Assembly (NCBI RefSeq): GCF_011761355.1
Contig: NZ_JAASRW010000001.1
Span: forward strand, 868,001 to 932,000
Length of the DNA: 64,000 bases
Reading direction: 5' to 3'
Origin: Paenibacillus lupini
GTDB lineage: Bacteria; Bacillota; Bacilli; Paenibacillales; Paenibacillaceae
The notes below the pieces were generated by a model. The model worked only from the letters and a program-made list of their open reading frames with translations. It was not told where the DNA came from and did not search any database. Of the stretch, positions 52,723 through 62,413 are shown piece after piece. Position 1 is the first letter of the stretch. Each line of letters begins with the position of its first letter. A program made the translations under genes and the position numbers.

Positions 52723-54171
52723 ATGACGTCATTAACGGAAGCTTACATTGATAGTTTGGCTCCTAATGCGGGAGCAATGAAGAATGGCCGGGATCTGGTC
52801 AAAAAGAACAGCTTCCCTGTACTTCGCATCACGGCAGACGGAACTTTGCTGTTTGGGGAATGCAAAGGCAGCGGCAAGGAGCCGTACCGTTGTTCAGTTG
52901 ATTTTGTACAACCAGATAGTCCGCTGTCACGCTGTTCATGTCCAAGCAGGCAATTCCCTTGCAAACACACACTAGGCTTGATGTATGCCTATGCACTTGG
53001 CAAGCCATTCGAGCAAGCGGAGGTTCCACCAGATATCGCTGAGAAGCGGGAGAAGGCAGACAAACGCGAAGAGAAGAAGAAAGAAGCCGAAACGGCTGAA
53101 GCAAATGGGGAAGCTCCGGTTAAACGAAAGGTTAATAAGTCGGCCTTAACGAAAAAAATGAATGCTCAGCTGGAAGGTCTAAGCCTATTGGAGAAGCTAG
53201 TCCTTCAAACGGTGCAGGCTGGACTTGGAGGCTTAAATAAAAAGTCTGTTCAGCTTATCGAGGAACAAGCGAAGGAAATGGGCAATTATTATATTCCAGG
53301 TGTGCAAGCCGAGTTGAAAGGGCTGCTCTTGCTTTTGGAAGAGGAAGGTAACCGGGAAGCTGTCTATTCACAGGCGATTGAGCAGTTGATCCGTCTTCAT
53401 TCTCTGGTGAAAAAGGGCAGAAGCTATTTGGAGCAGCGATTAGCTGATCCGGAAATGCCGATGGATACCGAGACAACGCTTGAGGAGCTTCTTGGACACG
53501 CTTGGCAGCTAGCTGAGCTCAAGGAATATGGCCGTATTAGACAGTCATCAGAGCTGTTACAGCTTTCGTTCTTATCCTATACCGATCAGGCAAAAGGAGA
53601 ATATGTGGATGCCGGATGGTGGGTTAATCTGCAGGATGGCACCATCCATGCGACCCGCAATCTGCGTCCTTTCCGAGCGGCGAAGGCGATTAAAGAGGAA
53701 GACACCGTCCATGCGGTTGTTCAAACCGAGGAACTCTTTCAATATCCAGGCGAAGTAAATGCTAGAGTTCGCTGGGAAAAAGGTACGTTCCGCGATGCAA
53801 GCGGCCTGGATTATAAAGCAGCGAAAGCATTCGCGACAGCTTCGTTCCCGGATGTGGTCAAACAGGTGAAGAATGTAATCAAAAATCCACTCGCTGACCG
53901 GAATCCCGTTATGCTCATCGCATTTCACTCCCTAGAGAAAGTTGGAGACAGCTTTGTATTTAAGGATGTGCAGGGCAAACCGCTTCCTATAAATACAGAA
54001 ATGATCGAAACACCTGCTAAAGTGGAGACGATCTTACCGTTGCTTCAAGCAGATGATTTGCAGGACCAAGCTGCTCTTGTAATGTTTCGCCATGATGTGG
54101 AGAGCGGTCGCCTGACGGCGCAGCCAATGAGCATTATCACAGATAGCCGAGTTATACGGCTGTTGTATTAG
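52723..54171 (+). CDS. SWIM zinc-finger protein (first gene of the MoxR-VWA operon)
   Basis: 482 aa with AGAGAGG upstream. The SWIM motif is exact: C71-x-C73-x6-C80-x-H82 (CSCPSRQFPCKHTLGLMYAY), binding zinc and probably nucleic acid or protein. A Lys/Glu-rich linker (about residues 105-145) leads to a helical C-terminal region without known domains. It opens a five-gene operon: SWIM, HEAT-like, MoxR ATPase, DUF5682, VWA. E. coli yehQ is a SWIM protein in the equivalent setting. Likely role: recognition of the target the ATPase acts on (inference). Confidence 0.85.
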   Translation: MTSLTEAYIDSLAPNAGAMKNGRDLVKKNSFPVLRITADGTLLFGECKGSGKEPYRCSVDFVQPDSPLSRCSCPSRQFPCKHTLGLMYAYALGKPFEQAEVPPDIAEKREKADKREEKKKEAETAEANGEAPVKRKVNKSALTKKMNAQLEGLSLLEKLVLQTVQAGLGGLNKKSVQLIEEQAKEMGNYYIPGVQAELKGLLLLLEEEGNREAVYSQAIEQLIRLHSLVKKGRSYLEQRLADPEMPMDTETTLEELLGHAWQLAELKEYGRIRQSSELLQLSFLSYTDQAKGEYVDAGWWVNLQDGTIHATRNLRPFRAAKAIKEEDTVHAVVQTEELFQYPGEVNARVRWEKGTFRDASGLDYKAAKAFATASFPDVVKQVKNVIKNPLADRNPVMLIAFHSLEKVGDSFVFKDVQGKPLPINTEMIETPAKVETILPLLQADDLQDQAALVMFRHDVESGRLTAQPMSIITDSRVIRLLY

Positions 54172-54184
54172 AAGGAGGACCATC

Positions 54185-55996
54185 ATGAGCGTAAATGTAT
54201 TACTAGACTTGCAGCAGGAGGTCCGCCGGTTGTTTGTTACCGGAAGTGCCTTAGCAGAAGGGGATTTGCGGCTCTCGAAGCTCCTTCCATCTTTGCGAAA
54301 AGCCGGAGAAGCAGCCCCAGTCTTTATTCGATTGGCTGATTCGGCAGAAGCTCTCTTAACGGCACCTCGCACAGAAAGTGCTTCAAAGCTTCTAGAGCTT
54401 GCAACACTTCTTAGTGCCATATTACATACGCAGGGAAAAACAGATGTTTCTGGAGAGCAGCAGCCTTTGGAGGCTCTTGGCATTGGTTTATCTACGGACA
54501 TAACCTATCGAAGATTACATCCACTGCTGGAAGCTTTAACGACCAAAGGCTCCGGCCGGTTGGAGCAGCTCAGGCAAGCTTATGAAGGCCGAAGCTACCT
54601 CGACCTGCGAGCGCTGCCTGCGCTTTGCCGCGCACTTGATGACGTGTATGCGGAAATTCCTGATTTTTTGCAGCAAAAGCTAATTCCCGAATTTGGCACA
54701 GCAGCCGTACCCGTTCTAAGAAGCCAGCTTGATCTTCAAGGTGGAAAGGGAGATGCCAGACGTCTGCAGCTTCTTCACAGCAGCTTGGGGGAAGAGTCGC
54801 TCGAGCTCGTTAGTGAAGCAGGTTCTTCAGGATCGCCAGAACTTAAAGTGGCAGCGATCGGACTGCTGAGTGGATATGACGGGCAAGAACCATTCCTGCT
54901 CGAGCAAAGCCGCGAGAAAAGAAAGGAAGTCCGCGAGGCTGCCTATTTTGCTTTATCCCAGATTGCTTCGCTGCCAAGTCAGGATCGTTTATTCGAGGCT
55001 GTGAAGTCCAAGGACGGCGAACTGGTTGTTGATCCAATACGAAAGTGCAAGGCACTTGATCTTCATAAACGAATAATTGATCACGCCGATATACAGTTGG
55101 ACCGTTATTTGAATAATGAGGGCAAGGACAAGAGTAATGCGCTTCAGCAGCTGCATATTGATCTCCGTTGCTTGAACGGGAACGGTCATGCACTCGCGAA
55201 TGAGGCTTTCCCTTTACTTGGCAAGCTTCTAGCGACAGACGAATTTATTACAGCGGAATCCGAGGCAGTGCAAGAGTTAGCTGCAGAGCTGCTTCTAGAG
55301 TTGAATGCAGAGCCTGCTGATCGGTTTGCAATTGGTCTGCACTCAGCTTATAAAGGCAAATTTATCGGTTACAGCTTCCGCGCTGCATATAGGCAATTGT
55401 CCAAGGCCGAGCTTTACGATCGTTATGCTGATGCGATCAAGGGGCGTTCTGCTTCGGCAAAGCTCCTTCAGGCTGCCTTGCAGGAAGTGGCGCACGGTCA
55501 ACTAGCGGATGAAGATTATGATAGTGCGGCGGCTGTACCTGTGGATGCTTGGGATCCTCGGTGGGCGAAAACGTTAGCCGCGCAGGATCTGATCGAGCTT
55601 GTATGCATGTTCACTCATAAAGAGGAGCGTGAGGTAACGACTTATCTGTTGTCTAAGTTGAAGGACGGTTCACGAGTTAATGATTATCGGACACAAAATG
55701 TACTGCTCACCTTATTCCGAATCGGTTATAAAGAGGCACCTGAGTTGTTCATGAGTCTCTTGGAAAATAAGTCTTCACGCAGCTTTTATTACATCGATTG
55801 GCGGATGAAGCTTCTCTTCTCATCGATGCCCAAAAGCTATGTACCGCGCCTGCGCGCATTCACAGAAGTGCTCACTTATGCAGCAGTTAAAAATGAATTG
55901 CTGGAAATCGTTGAGGCGATGGAAGCATTGCCTGATGAACCGGCAGGGGAGAGTGGAAAAGGAGTATGGGCATGGATCAAAAACAAAATGTATTAA
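54185..55996 (+). CDS. HEAT-like repeat protein of the MoxR-VWA operon
   Basis: 603 aa with GAAGGAGG upstream, 13 bases after the SWIM gene. Sequence is a long helical solenoid with recognisable HEAT-type units, for example LELVSEAGSSGSPELKVAAI and GLLSGYDGQEP, then KRKEVREAAYFALSQIASL. No catalytic motif. The C-terminus overlaps the MoxR gene by 25 bases, implying coupled translation. Solenoid proteins usually act as scaffolds. It is not part of the E. coli yeh set as I remember it, so it may be a Firmicutes-specific subunit. Confidence 0.7.
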   Translation: MSVNVLLDLQQEVRRLFVTGSALAEGDLRLSKLLPSLRKAGEAAPVFIRLADSAEALLTAPRTESASKLLELATLLSAILHTQGKTDVSGEQQPLEALGIGLSTDITYRRLHPLLEALTTKGSGRLEQLRQAYEGRSYLDLRALPALCRALDDVYAEIPDFLQQKLIPEFGTAAVPVLRSQLDLQGGKGDARRLQLLHSSLGEESLELVSEAGSSGSPELKVAAIGLLSGYDGQEPFLLEQSREKRKEVREAAYFALSQIASLPSQDRLFEAVKSKDGELVVDPIRKCKALDLHKRIIDHADIQLDRYLNNEGKDKSNALQQLHIDLRCLNGNGHALANEAFPLLGKLLATDEFITAESEAVQELAAELLLELNAEPADRFAIGLHSAYKGKFIGYSFRAAYRQLSKAELYDRYADAIKGRSASAKLLQAALQEVAHGQLADEDYDSAAAVPVDAWDPRWAKTLAAQDLIELVCMFTHKEEREVTTYLLSKLKDGSRVNDYRTQNVLLTLFRIGYKEAPELFMSLLENKSSRSFYYIDWRMKLLFSSMPKSYVPRLRAFTEVLTYAAVKNELLEIVEAMEALPDEPAGESGKGVWAWIKNKMY

Positions 55997-57066
55997 GATT
56001 GCCTGCAGAACAGTTGTATGCACACGAGCTTGAAGCACTGAAAGCAGCTGATAAGGATAATGTCAAACCAACCGGCTGGCAGTTATCGCCTAAAGCAGTG
56101 CTTACATTTATCACTGGAGGAGAGGCTGGTAAGACGGTCATTACTCCAAAATATATCGGGAACAAACGACTGGTGGAGATGGCTATTGCCACTTTGCTCA
56201 CAGATCGTGCTCTACTCTTGATTGGGGAACCAGGTACAGCAAAATCTTGGCTGTCGGAGAATTTGACCGCTGCTATTCACGGTGATTCGTCCAAGGTTGT
56301 CCAGGGTACTGCTGGCACAAGCGAAGAGCATGTCCGTTATTCCTGGAACTATGCACTTCTCTTAGCGCAGGGGCCATCCGATCAAGCGCTGATTCGCAGT
56401 CCAATTCTTCGTGCCATGGAGGGCGGCGGAATTGCGCGATTTGAAGAAATCTCGCGCTGCGCTTTCGAGGTGCAGGATGCGCTGATCTCCATTTTGTCCG
56501 AGAAGACGATCTCGATCCCAGAGCTGGGACGCGAAGTGCCGGCTGAGCGCGGATTCTCGATTATAGCTACGGCCAATACACGTGACCGTGGAGTTAATGA
56601 AATGTCTGCTGCATTAAAACGCCGGTTCAACATTCTTGTACTTCCGGCTCCATCAAGCCTCGATACGGAGATTGATATTGTTCGCCGCCGTGTCAGCGAA
56701 ATATCTGCCAGCTATGAACTTCGTTCTTCACAGCCGGATGACGAGTCAGTTCGCAAGGTCGTTACGATTTTCCGTGAGCTGCGTAATGGTTTGACGCTGG
56801 ATGGCAAAGAGAAGGTCAAATCACCAAGCGGCGTCATATCCACGGCCGAAGCCATCTCCCTCCTGACAGGCAGTATGGCACTTGCCGGAAGCTTTGGCAC
56901 GGGTGAACTATCTGATGATGATATTGCGGCTGGCCTGCAGGGAGCGATCGTCAAGGATGATACGAAGGACCAGCAGGTGTGGAAGGAATATCTCGACAAT
57001 ATTATGAAAAAACGGGGGGCGTCATGGCGAAGCCTATACAACGCTTGCACGGAGATGAACGGTTGA
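55972..57066 (+). CDS. MoxR-family AAA+ ATPase
   Basis: 364 aa from the ATG at 55972 (AAGGAG upstream; ATG 55966 possible). Walker A GEPGTAKSW at about residues 85-93, Walker B GGIARFEEISRC (E-E in place of D-E), sensor 1 IIATANTRDRGVNEMS and an Arg-finger region SAALKRRFNI. This is the MoxR/RavA clade of AAA+ chaperone ATPases, which work with VWA proteins to insert cofactors or remodel complexes. E. coli YehL is the closest analogue I know. It overlaps the neighbours on both sides. Confidence 0.9.
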   Translation: MDQKQNVLRLPAEQLYAHELEALKAADKDNVKPTGWQLSPKAVLTFITGGEAGKTVITPKYIGNKRLVEMAIATLLTDRALLLIGEPGTAKSWLSENLTAAIHGDSSKVVQGTAGTSEEHVRYSWNYALLLAQGPSDQALIRSPILRAMEGGGIARFEEISRCAFEVQDALISILSEKTISIPELGREVPAERGFSIIATANTRDRGVNEMSAALKRRFNILVLPAPSSLDTEIDIVRRRVSEISASYELRSSQPDDESVRKVVTIFRELRNGLTLDGKEKVKSPSGVISTAEAISLLTGSMALAGSFGTGELSDDDIAAGLQGAIVKDDTKDQQVWKEYLDNIMKKRGASWRSLYNACTEMNG

Positions 57067-59366
57067 GTGATGGACCCCATTATTTTGGCGTAAGGCATTT
57101 GTCTCCTGCCGGTTCTTATCATCTTCTCGCCCTCCTTCAGGAGGTAAAGCCCACAGCCGTATTAATTGAAGGTCCCAGTGACGCAGGTATATTGGCAGAA
57201 CAGCTGACAGCTCGAGGTGTTATTCCGCCGGTTGCGATGCTTGCTTATACCGACCGGCTGCCCGTCCGCACGCTATTGTATCCGTTTGCCGAGTATTCAC
57301 CGGAATATCAGGCGCTGCAATGGGCCAGATGGAATGATTGCCAAGCGGAGTTTATCGATTTGCCGACTGAAGTCTCGCTTGCGCTCGCTGACGTGAAATA
57401 TGACTGGAAACCTGTCAATGATGAGAGCAGCCAGGAGCAGCCAGAACGGTCTGTCGACCTATACTCTCGGATAGCCGAGTTATCCGGGGAACCGGACTAT
57501 GAAGCTTATTGGGAGAGACATTTCGAGCATCATTTACAGACGGATACGTATAACAATGCTATTAGGCATTATGCAGAAGAGATGAGAGCCTTAACGGAAG
57601 GCGATGAGCAGCGACTAACACCTAGAGCTTATGCATACAACGAAATACGCGAAGCTTACATGCGAAGAAAAATTCAAGAGACGATTGCCGCAGGGCATAA
57701 ACCTGACCGGATTGTAGTCGTCAGCGGCGCTCATCACACATCAGCGCTTTCTCTAGAGCTTCCTGAGATGACAGATGCTGAGCTGAAGAAGCTGCCACGT
57801 GTTCCTGCCAAAATGACACTAATGCCTTATTCCTATTATAAATTGTCATCGCATTCTGGTTACGGAGCCGGCAATCAGGCTCCTGCTTATTTCACTTTGC
57901 TATGGCAATGTATGAAGCAAGGGAAGATGGATGAATTGCCAGCCCTATACTTGTCCAAGGTTGCTGCGCAAATGCGTGAGCAGGGAACCTGGCGTTCAAC
58001 CGCATCTGTCATTGAAGCCGTTAGACTAGCCGATGCGCTCGCTTCCATGCATGATGGTGTACAGCCAACATGGAAGGATCTGCGGGATGCGGCAACGGTA
58101 CTCTTTGGATTTGGAGAATTTTCGGTCGTTGCAGAGTCACTTGCTAGAGTGGATATCGGTACCACGATCGGCAGTCTCCCAGAAGGAGTCAGCCAAACCC
58201 CTGTTCAGGATGATTTGAACCGTGAGCTTAAAAGGCTCAAGCTGGAAAAGTATAAGACGCTTGTTGCAGCAGGATTGGAACTCGATCTTCGGGAGAACAG
58301 GCGAGTGAAATCCGAAGAAGCTGCTTATCTAGATTTGAATCGTTCTGTATTTCTACATCGTTTGGAGGCGCTGGGCATTCGGTTCACCCGTAAGCAGCGT
58401 GTCAGCCAGACGGATGCGACTTGGGCAGAGCATTGGGTACTGCAATGGTCACCGGAAGCTGAGATTGAGACCGTAGAGTCGACCTTAAAAGGGGAAACCG
58501 TGGAGCTTGCAGCCGCTTATGTCATTCATGAGGAGCTTCTCGCATGCAGCAATATAGCGGACGCGGCCAAGCTGATCCGCAAGTCCTGCGAATGTGGTCT
58601 TCCGCAAGTCATGGGGCAGGCAACCAGCTCCCTTCAAGCTCTAGCAGTTGATGCTGGCAGCTTCGAGCAGATTGCGGAAACCGTGCACGAGCTGTCCGTT
58701 CTGTTGCAATACGGTTCGATCCGGAGAATCGAGACGGAAACACTGGTACCTATCCTGCAGCAATTGTTTTTGCGTGGAGCCCTTATGCTGCAGGATGCCG
58801 CAGGCTGTAACGACGATGCCGCGGCTGGAATGCTTACGGCCATTCATGCGATGGATGCAGCAGCAGGCGAGCATCACCAGGAGTTGGATGGTCAGTTATG
58901 GATGACTAAGCTGAAGGAACTCGCGGAGCGCGACGACCGCAATGCGAAGCTGTCAGGCTATGCTTTCTCCATTGTACTGGAGCGGAATGAAGATGGCGAA
59001 GAAGACTGCGCAAGGGAAGTGTCGCGGCGGCTGTCGCCCGGCATTCCGGCAGATATCGGCTCTGGCTGGTTTGAAGGAATGTCCATGCGAAACCGATATG
59101 CCCTGTTATCCAGAGACTACTTATGGCAGCAGCTTGACGCTTATGTTCAATCGCTTGAAGCGGAGCCGTTCAAACGGTCGCTCGTTTTTCTCCGTCGGGC
59201 ATTCGGCGGGTTCGAGCCTCGGGAGAAAGCGGCGATTGCGGAGCTGCTCGGTGATCTATGGGGCACTGGCGCTGAGGATACTGGAGCAGCACTGCAGCAA
59301 CCGCTTAACGAGGAAGAAAAGGAGCAGCTGGATGAACTTAATGACTTCGACTTTGGAGATTTATAG
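57024..59366 (+). CDS. DUF5682-family protein of the MoxR-VWA operon
   Basis: 780 aa from the ATG at 57024 (GGGGGG upstream), overlapping the MoxR gene by 43 bases. N-terminal FGVRHLSPAGSYHLLALLQE followed by TAVLIEGPSDAG and later RIVVVSGAHHTSAL. This G-x-x-H25 ... E49 ... G-A-H-H238 pattern resembles the TIKI/TraB/EreA superfamily of metal-dependent hydrolases, an inference from spacing only. The C-terminal 400 residues are helical. E. coli YehM occupies the same position next to YehL. Function unknown. Confidence 0.75.
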   Translation: MAKPIQRLHGDERLSDGPHYFGVRHLSPAGSYHLLALLQEVKPTAVLIEGPSDAGILAEQLTARGVIPPVAMLAYTDRLPVRTLLYPFAEYSPEYQALQWARWNDCQAEFIDLPTEVSLALADVKYDWKPVNDESSQEQPERSVDLYSRIAELSGEPDYEAYWERHFEHHLQTDTYNNAIRHYAEEMRALTEGDEQRLTPRAYAYNEIREAYMRRKIQETIAAGHKPDRIVVVSGAHHTSALSLELPEMTDAELKKLPRVPAKMTLMPYSYYKLSSHSGYGAGNQAPAYFTLLWQCMKQGKMDELPALYLSKVAAQMREQGTWRSTASVIEAVRLADALASMHDGVQPTWKDLRDAATVLFGFGEFSVVAESLARVDIGTTIGSLPEGVSQTPVQDDLNRELKRLKLEKYKTLVAAGLELDLRENRRVKSEEAAYLDLNRSVFLHRLEALGIRFTRKQRVSQTDATWAEHWVLQWSPEAEIETVESTLKGETVELAAAYVIHEELLACSNIADAAKLIRKSCECGLPQVMGQATSSLQALAVDAGSFEQIAETVHELSVLLQYGSIRRIETETLVPILQQLFLRGALMLQDAAGCNDDAAAGMLTAIHAMDAAAGEHHQELDGQLWMTKLKELAERDDRNAKLSGYAFSIVLERNEDGEEDCAREVSRRLSPGIPADIGSGWFEGMSMRNRYALLSRDYLWQQLDAYVQSLEAEPFKRSLVFLRRAFGGFEPREKAAIAELLGDLWGTGAEDTGAALQQPLNEEEKEQLDELNDFDFGDL

Positions 59367-59369
59367 CCT

Positions 59370-60605
59370 ATGACGACGATCGATCAGGATCAGATCAGAC
59401 GTTGGAGACTTATATTGGGAGCCGCAGCTGAGCAAAATTTACAAGGTGCTGGTGGTCCAGCAAGTGGATTTCAGTTAAGCGATGAGGACCTGCTGATGGA
59501 TGAAGCGCTGGCGGCTATTTATGATGGAACGCCGGATGGCAGCACAGGTACAGATCTTGGAGGAAATGGTGCTGGAAGTCGATCAAAAGCACGCTCAGCT
59601 GGACTTGGATCATCTTCACCAAAGCTAGCCAAGTGGCTAGGCGATGTAAGAACCTTTTTCCCGCCGGATATTGTATCTGTCATTCAAGCAGACGCAGTCG
59701 AACGGAAAGGGTTAACCCAGTTGTTATTTGAACCGGAGCTGCTGTCTCAGGTGAAGCCTGATATTGGAATGGTTGCCACCTTGATGACCTTGCGTGGACA
59801 GATTCCAGAACGTACGAAAGAGACGGCAAGAGCGCTCGTTCGTGAAGTGGTGGATGACATTATGAAGCGGCTTGAGCAGAACCTTACTCGGGCTGTGACA
59901 GGCGCGATTAACCGCAGGCAGCACTCGCCACTTCCTTCAATAAGCGGTCTGGACTTCCGCACAACGATCCGCAAAAACTTGAAGCATTACGACCGAGAGC
60001 GTCAACTGATGATTCCGGAGAAGGTATACTTTTTCGACCGTGCCCGTAAGAGTAAGGAATGGACGGTTATCCTGGATATTGATCAGAGCGGATCCATGGC
60101 TAACTCCGTTATCTACGCTTCACTAGTTGGCTCGATCTTTGCAAGTATGCCATCACTGGATACGAGAGTTGTCGCGTTCGATACGGAAGTTGTGGATTTG
60201 AGTGAGCAGTGTGCTGACGATCCGGTTGATATGTTGTTTGGCATTCAGCTTGGCGGTGGAACTGACATCAACAAATCTCTTATCTATTGCGAGCCTTTCA
60301 TTACGGAGCCGAAGAAAACAATCTTTATCCTCGTCTCCGACCTCTATGAAGGCGGCAACCGAACGGAGATGATCCGTCGACTAAGAGAAATGCACGAGTC
60401 AGGAGTTAAGACGATCTGTCTACTGGCTCTCTCGGATGACGGTGTCCCGTCCTACGACGAATCCGTGGCGAAGAGGCTTGCCCAATACGGCATTCCTTGC
60501 TTCGGCTGTACGCCAGATCGATTACCCGAGCTGATCGAAGGCGCGCTAAAAGGGATGGATCTGCAGCAGCTTGCTCAGCGGATGGGGGAGAAGGGGAAAG
60601 GCTAG
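59370..60605 (+). CDS. VWA-domain (MIDAS) protein of the MoxR-VWA operon
   Basis: 411 aa, starting 3 bases after the DUF5682 stop, with GGAGA upstream. N-terminal helical region, then a VWA domain from about residue 230 with an intact MIDAS: D238-x-S240-x-S242 (LDIDQSGSM), T298 (LGGGTDI) and D324 (VSDLYEGG). MoxR-associated VWA proteins bind a metal-dependent ligand and direct the ATPase; YehP is the E. coli counterpart. Last gene of the operon, closed by a strong hairpin. Confidence 0.88.
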   Translation: MTTIDQDQIRRWRLILGAAAEQNLQGAGGPASGFQLSDEDLLMDEALAAIYDGTPDGSTGTDLGGNGAGSRSKARSAGLGSSSPKLAKWLGDVRTFFPPDIVSVIQADAVERKGLTQLLFEPELLSQVKPDIGMVATLMTLRGQIPERTKETARALVREVVDDIMKRLEQNLTRAVTGAINRRQHSPLPSISGLDFRTTIRKNLKHYDRERQLMIPEKVYFFDRARKSKEWTVILDIDQSGSMANSVIYASLVGSIFASMPSLDTRVVAFDTEVVDLSEQCADDPVDMLFGIQLGGGTDINKSLIYCEPFITEPKKTIFILVSDLYEGGNRTEMIRRLREMHESGVKTICLLALSDDGVPSYDESVAKRLAQYGIPCFGCTPDRLPELIEGALKGMDLQQLAQRMGEKGKG

Positions 60606-60626
60606 CAGAACTGAATAAGCAATAAT

Positions 60627-60680
60627 AAAAGAGGGACTGCTCACCAAAAGTCGATGACTTTGGAGCAGACCCTCTTTTTT
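60627..60680. terminator. Bidirectional terminator between the VWA gene and spoVB
   Basis: A 16-bp stem with one central mismatch (AAAAGAGGGACTGCTC / GAGCAGACCCTCTTTT) and T-rich flank, in the gap between convergent genes. Confidence 0.85.
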
Positions 60681-60699
60681 CTAACGAATCGTCATATTC

Positions 60700-62247
60700 T
60701 CATGGCAGCGGAATAACCCGCCGGAAGCTTTTCCAATTAATAGTATTGGTCAGCATGAGGGTGAAGAAATAGAACAGCATAGATGCGACAATTGATGCGA
60801 CTGTACTCCAAACCATCGTCCAGCCTTGAGAGGTAAAGTAATGCATAGTCCATCGTCCGCAGAGTGCCATCATCACCATACATAAGCCAACCTTGATATA
60901 AGGATCTACCCTCCAATAAAAACCGATCGAGCTTGATATCGAGAAGAAATTAAGCATCATCTGCAGGACCATGCCAATCCCGATGCCAAATGCGACACCT
61001 ACGATTCCGAATTGGCTGCCAAATACAAAGATCGAGACTGCCTTAAAGGCAGTGGAAATAACAAAATTCCAGAGCGCAGCATTAGTGCGGCCAAGTCCAA
61101 GCAGAATCGCATGCAGCGGTGCATCGAAATAATGAAAGAAAAACATCGGGGCTAGTATTTGAAGCAGCAGACCGGCATCAGGAGCATTGTAAATGATCGT
61201 GGTCAACGGAGTAGCCCATTGAAATAAGATAACGGTAGCCGGAGCGCCTACTAAAAGCCCAACAATCATAGCTTGATTCATGCGTTCATGGATTAGTAAA
61301 CTGTTCTTACTGACTGCAGCTTCGCTGATGGCAGGTACGAGTGCTGTGGACAAGGAATTCGTAATAAAGCTAGGCATAAATAGAAGCGGAAAAGCGTACC
61401 CGGCCAGCAGGCCAAACTGCTTCGTTGCTAAGGCCGTACTGATGCCGGCAAGAGCTAGGCTGGTTGTAATAAGTAACGGTTGAAAAGCGCTGTATATCGA
61501 GTGAATCGCACCTTGACCAGCCGTTGGTAAACCAAGATGAAGCAGCTCGGATAGTGTACTTCTTCCATGCTTAATGTGGCTTTTCCACGTTTCGCCAGCT
61601 TCTTTTTTCTCGCCATAAAGCTTGTAACTAGCCGCGAGGAAGAGAAGGCTGATCATTTCACTAACGACAGAGGCGGCCATAGCGCCTGCAGCTGCATAGG
61701 CTACGCCGTAAGGCAGGAGCAGGTGGACTAATGCCAGAACGCATGCGATTTGCACCGTATGTTCTAGAACATCGGATGCGGCGATTGCCTTCATCTGCTG
61801 CATGCCACGGAAGTAGCCTTTGAGTACTGCTGAGATGGCCACAATTGGCGCTATTGGTGTAATGGCAAGCATCGCATAATAAGCCCGCTGATCACTCAGT
61901 AAGATGGAGGCGATCCATTCAGAGCCAAGCAGTGAGAATGTTGTGAGCGTTACGCTTAATACGGAAGTAATGGCGAGTGATATATGCAGAATCCGTCTGA
62001 TTTTCGCGCGGTCGCCTTGTTCATTCGCTTCAGCCACTAATTTGGAAATCGCTACAGGCAGTCCAAGTTCTGTTATGGTAATGACTAACGGAACAAGCGG
62101 ATGTGCCATCATTAACAGACCAATGCCTTCCGCACCAAGAGCACGGGCAATGTACATTCCGCTAATAAAACCGAGAATCCGGTTAATGAAAGCGGCAGCC
62201 GACAGAACTAACGTACCTTTTACAAATGAAGATTTGGGTTGTGCCAT
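60700..62247 (-). CDS. spoVB: SpoVB-like polysaccharide/lipid flippase (MVF/MOP superfamily)
   Basis: 515 aa from the ATG at 62247 (CAGGAGG upstream). Fourteen predicted helices; KSSFVKGTLVLSAAAFINRI, ARALGAEGIGLLMMAHPLVP and LGLPVAISKLVAEAN are the opening of Stage V sporulation protein B. SpoVB belongs to the MOP family (with MurJ and Wzx) and is needed for spore cortex formation. The next gene upstream (divergent) is a YpeB-like protein, another spore-linked product. Confidence 0.88.
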   Translation of the reverse strand: MAQPKSSFVKGTLVLSAAAFINRILGFISGMYIARALGAEGIGLLMMAHPLVPLVITITELGLPVAISKLVAEANEQGDRAKIRRILHISLAITSVLSVTLTTFSLLGSEWIASILLSDQRAYYAMLAITPIAPIVAISAVLKGYFRGMQQMKAIAASDVLEHTVQIACVLALVHLLLPYGVAYAAAGAMAASVVSEMISLLFLAASYKLYGEKKEAGETWKSHIKHGRSTLSELLHLGLPTAGQGAIHSIYSAFQPLLITTSLALAGISTALATKQFGLLAGYAFPLLFMPSFITNSLSTALVPAISEAAVSKNSLLIHERMNQAMIVGLLVGAPATVILFQWATPLTTIIYNAPDAGLLLQILAPMFFFHYFDAPLHAILLGLGRTNAALWNFVISTAFKAVSIFVFGSQFGIVGVAFGIGIGMVLQMMLNFFSISSSIGFYWRVDPYIKVGLCMVMMALCGRWTMHYFTSQGWTMVWSTVASIVASMLFYFFTLMLTNTINWKSFRRVIPLP

Positions 62248-62413
62248 GCGATCCTCCTGAGAAACAATCGAATACTTAAGTGTATTCATCGATTGGAAAA
62301 GCATGCGAACAAGCTGATTGGTTAGCTTTACTAGTATAATTTAGTAGATGACATCTATACGGAGGTAACGTTTAATAGGAAGGACTACTTATTAGAAATG
62401 AGGACTACTAAAC

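Noticed and set aside
52723..60605. Prophage or integrative element carrying the MoxR-VWA operon
   Set aside because: No integrase, tRNA, attachment repeats or phage genes were seen on either side; the block sits between ordinary chromosomal genes.
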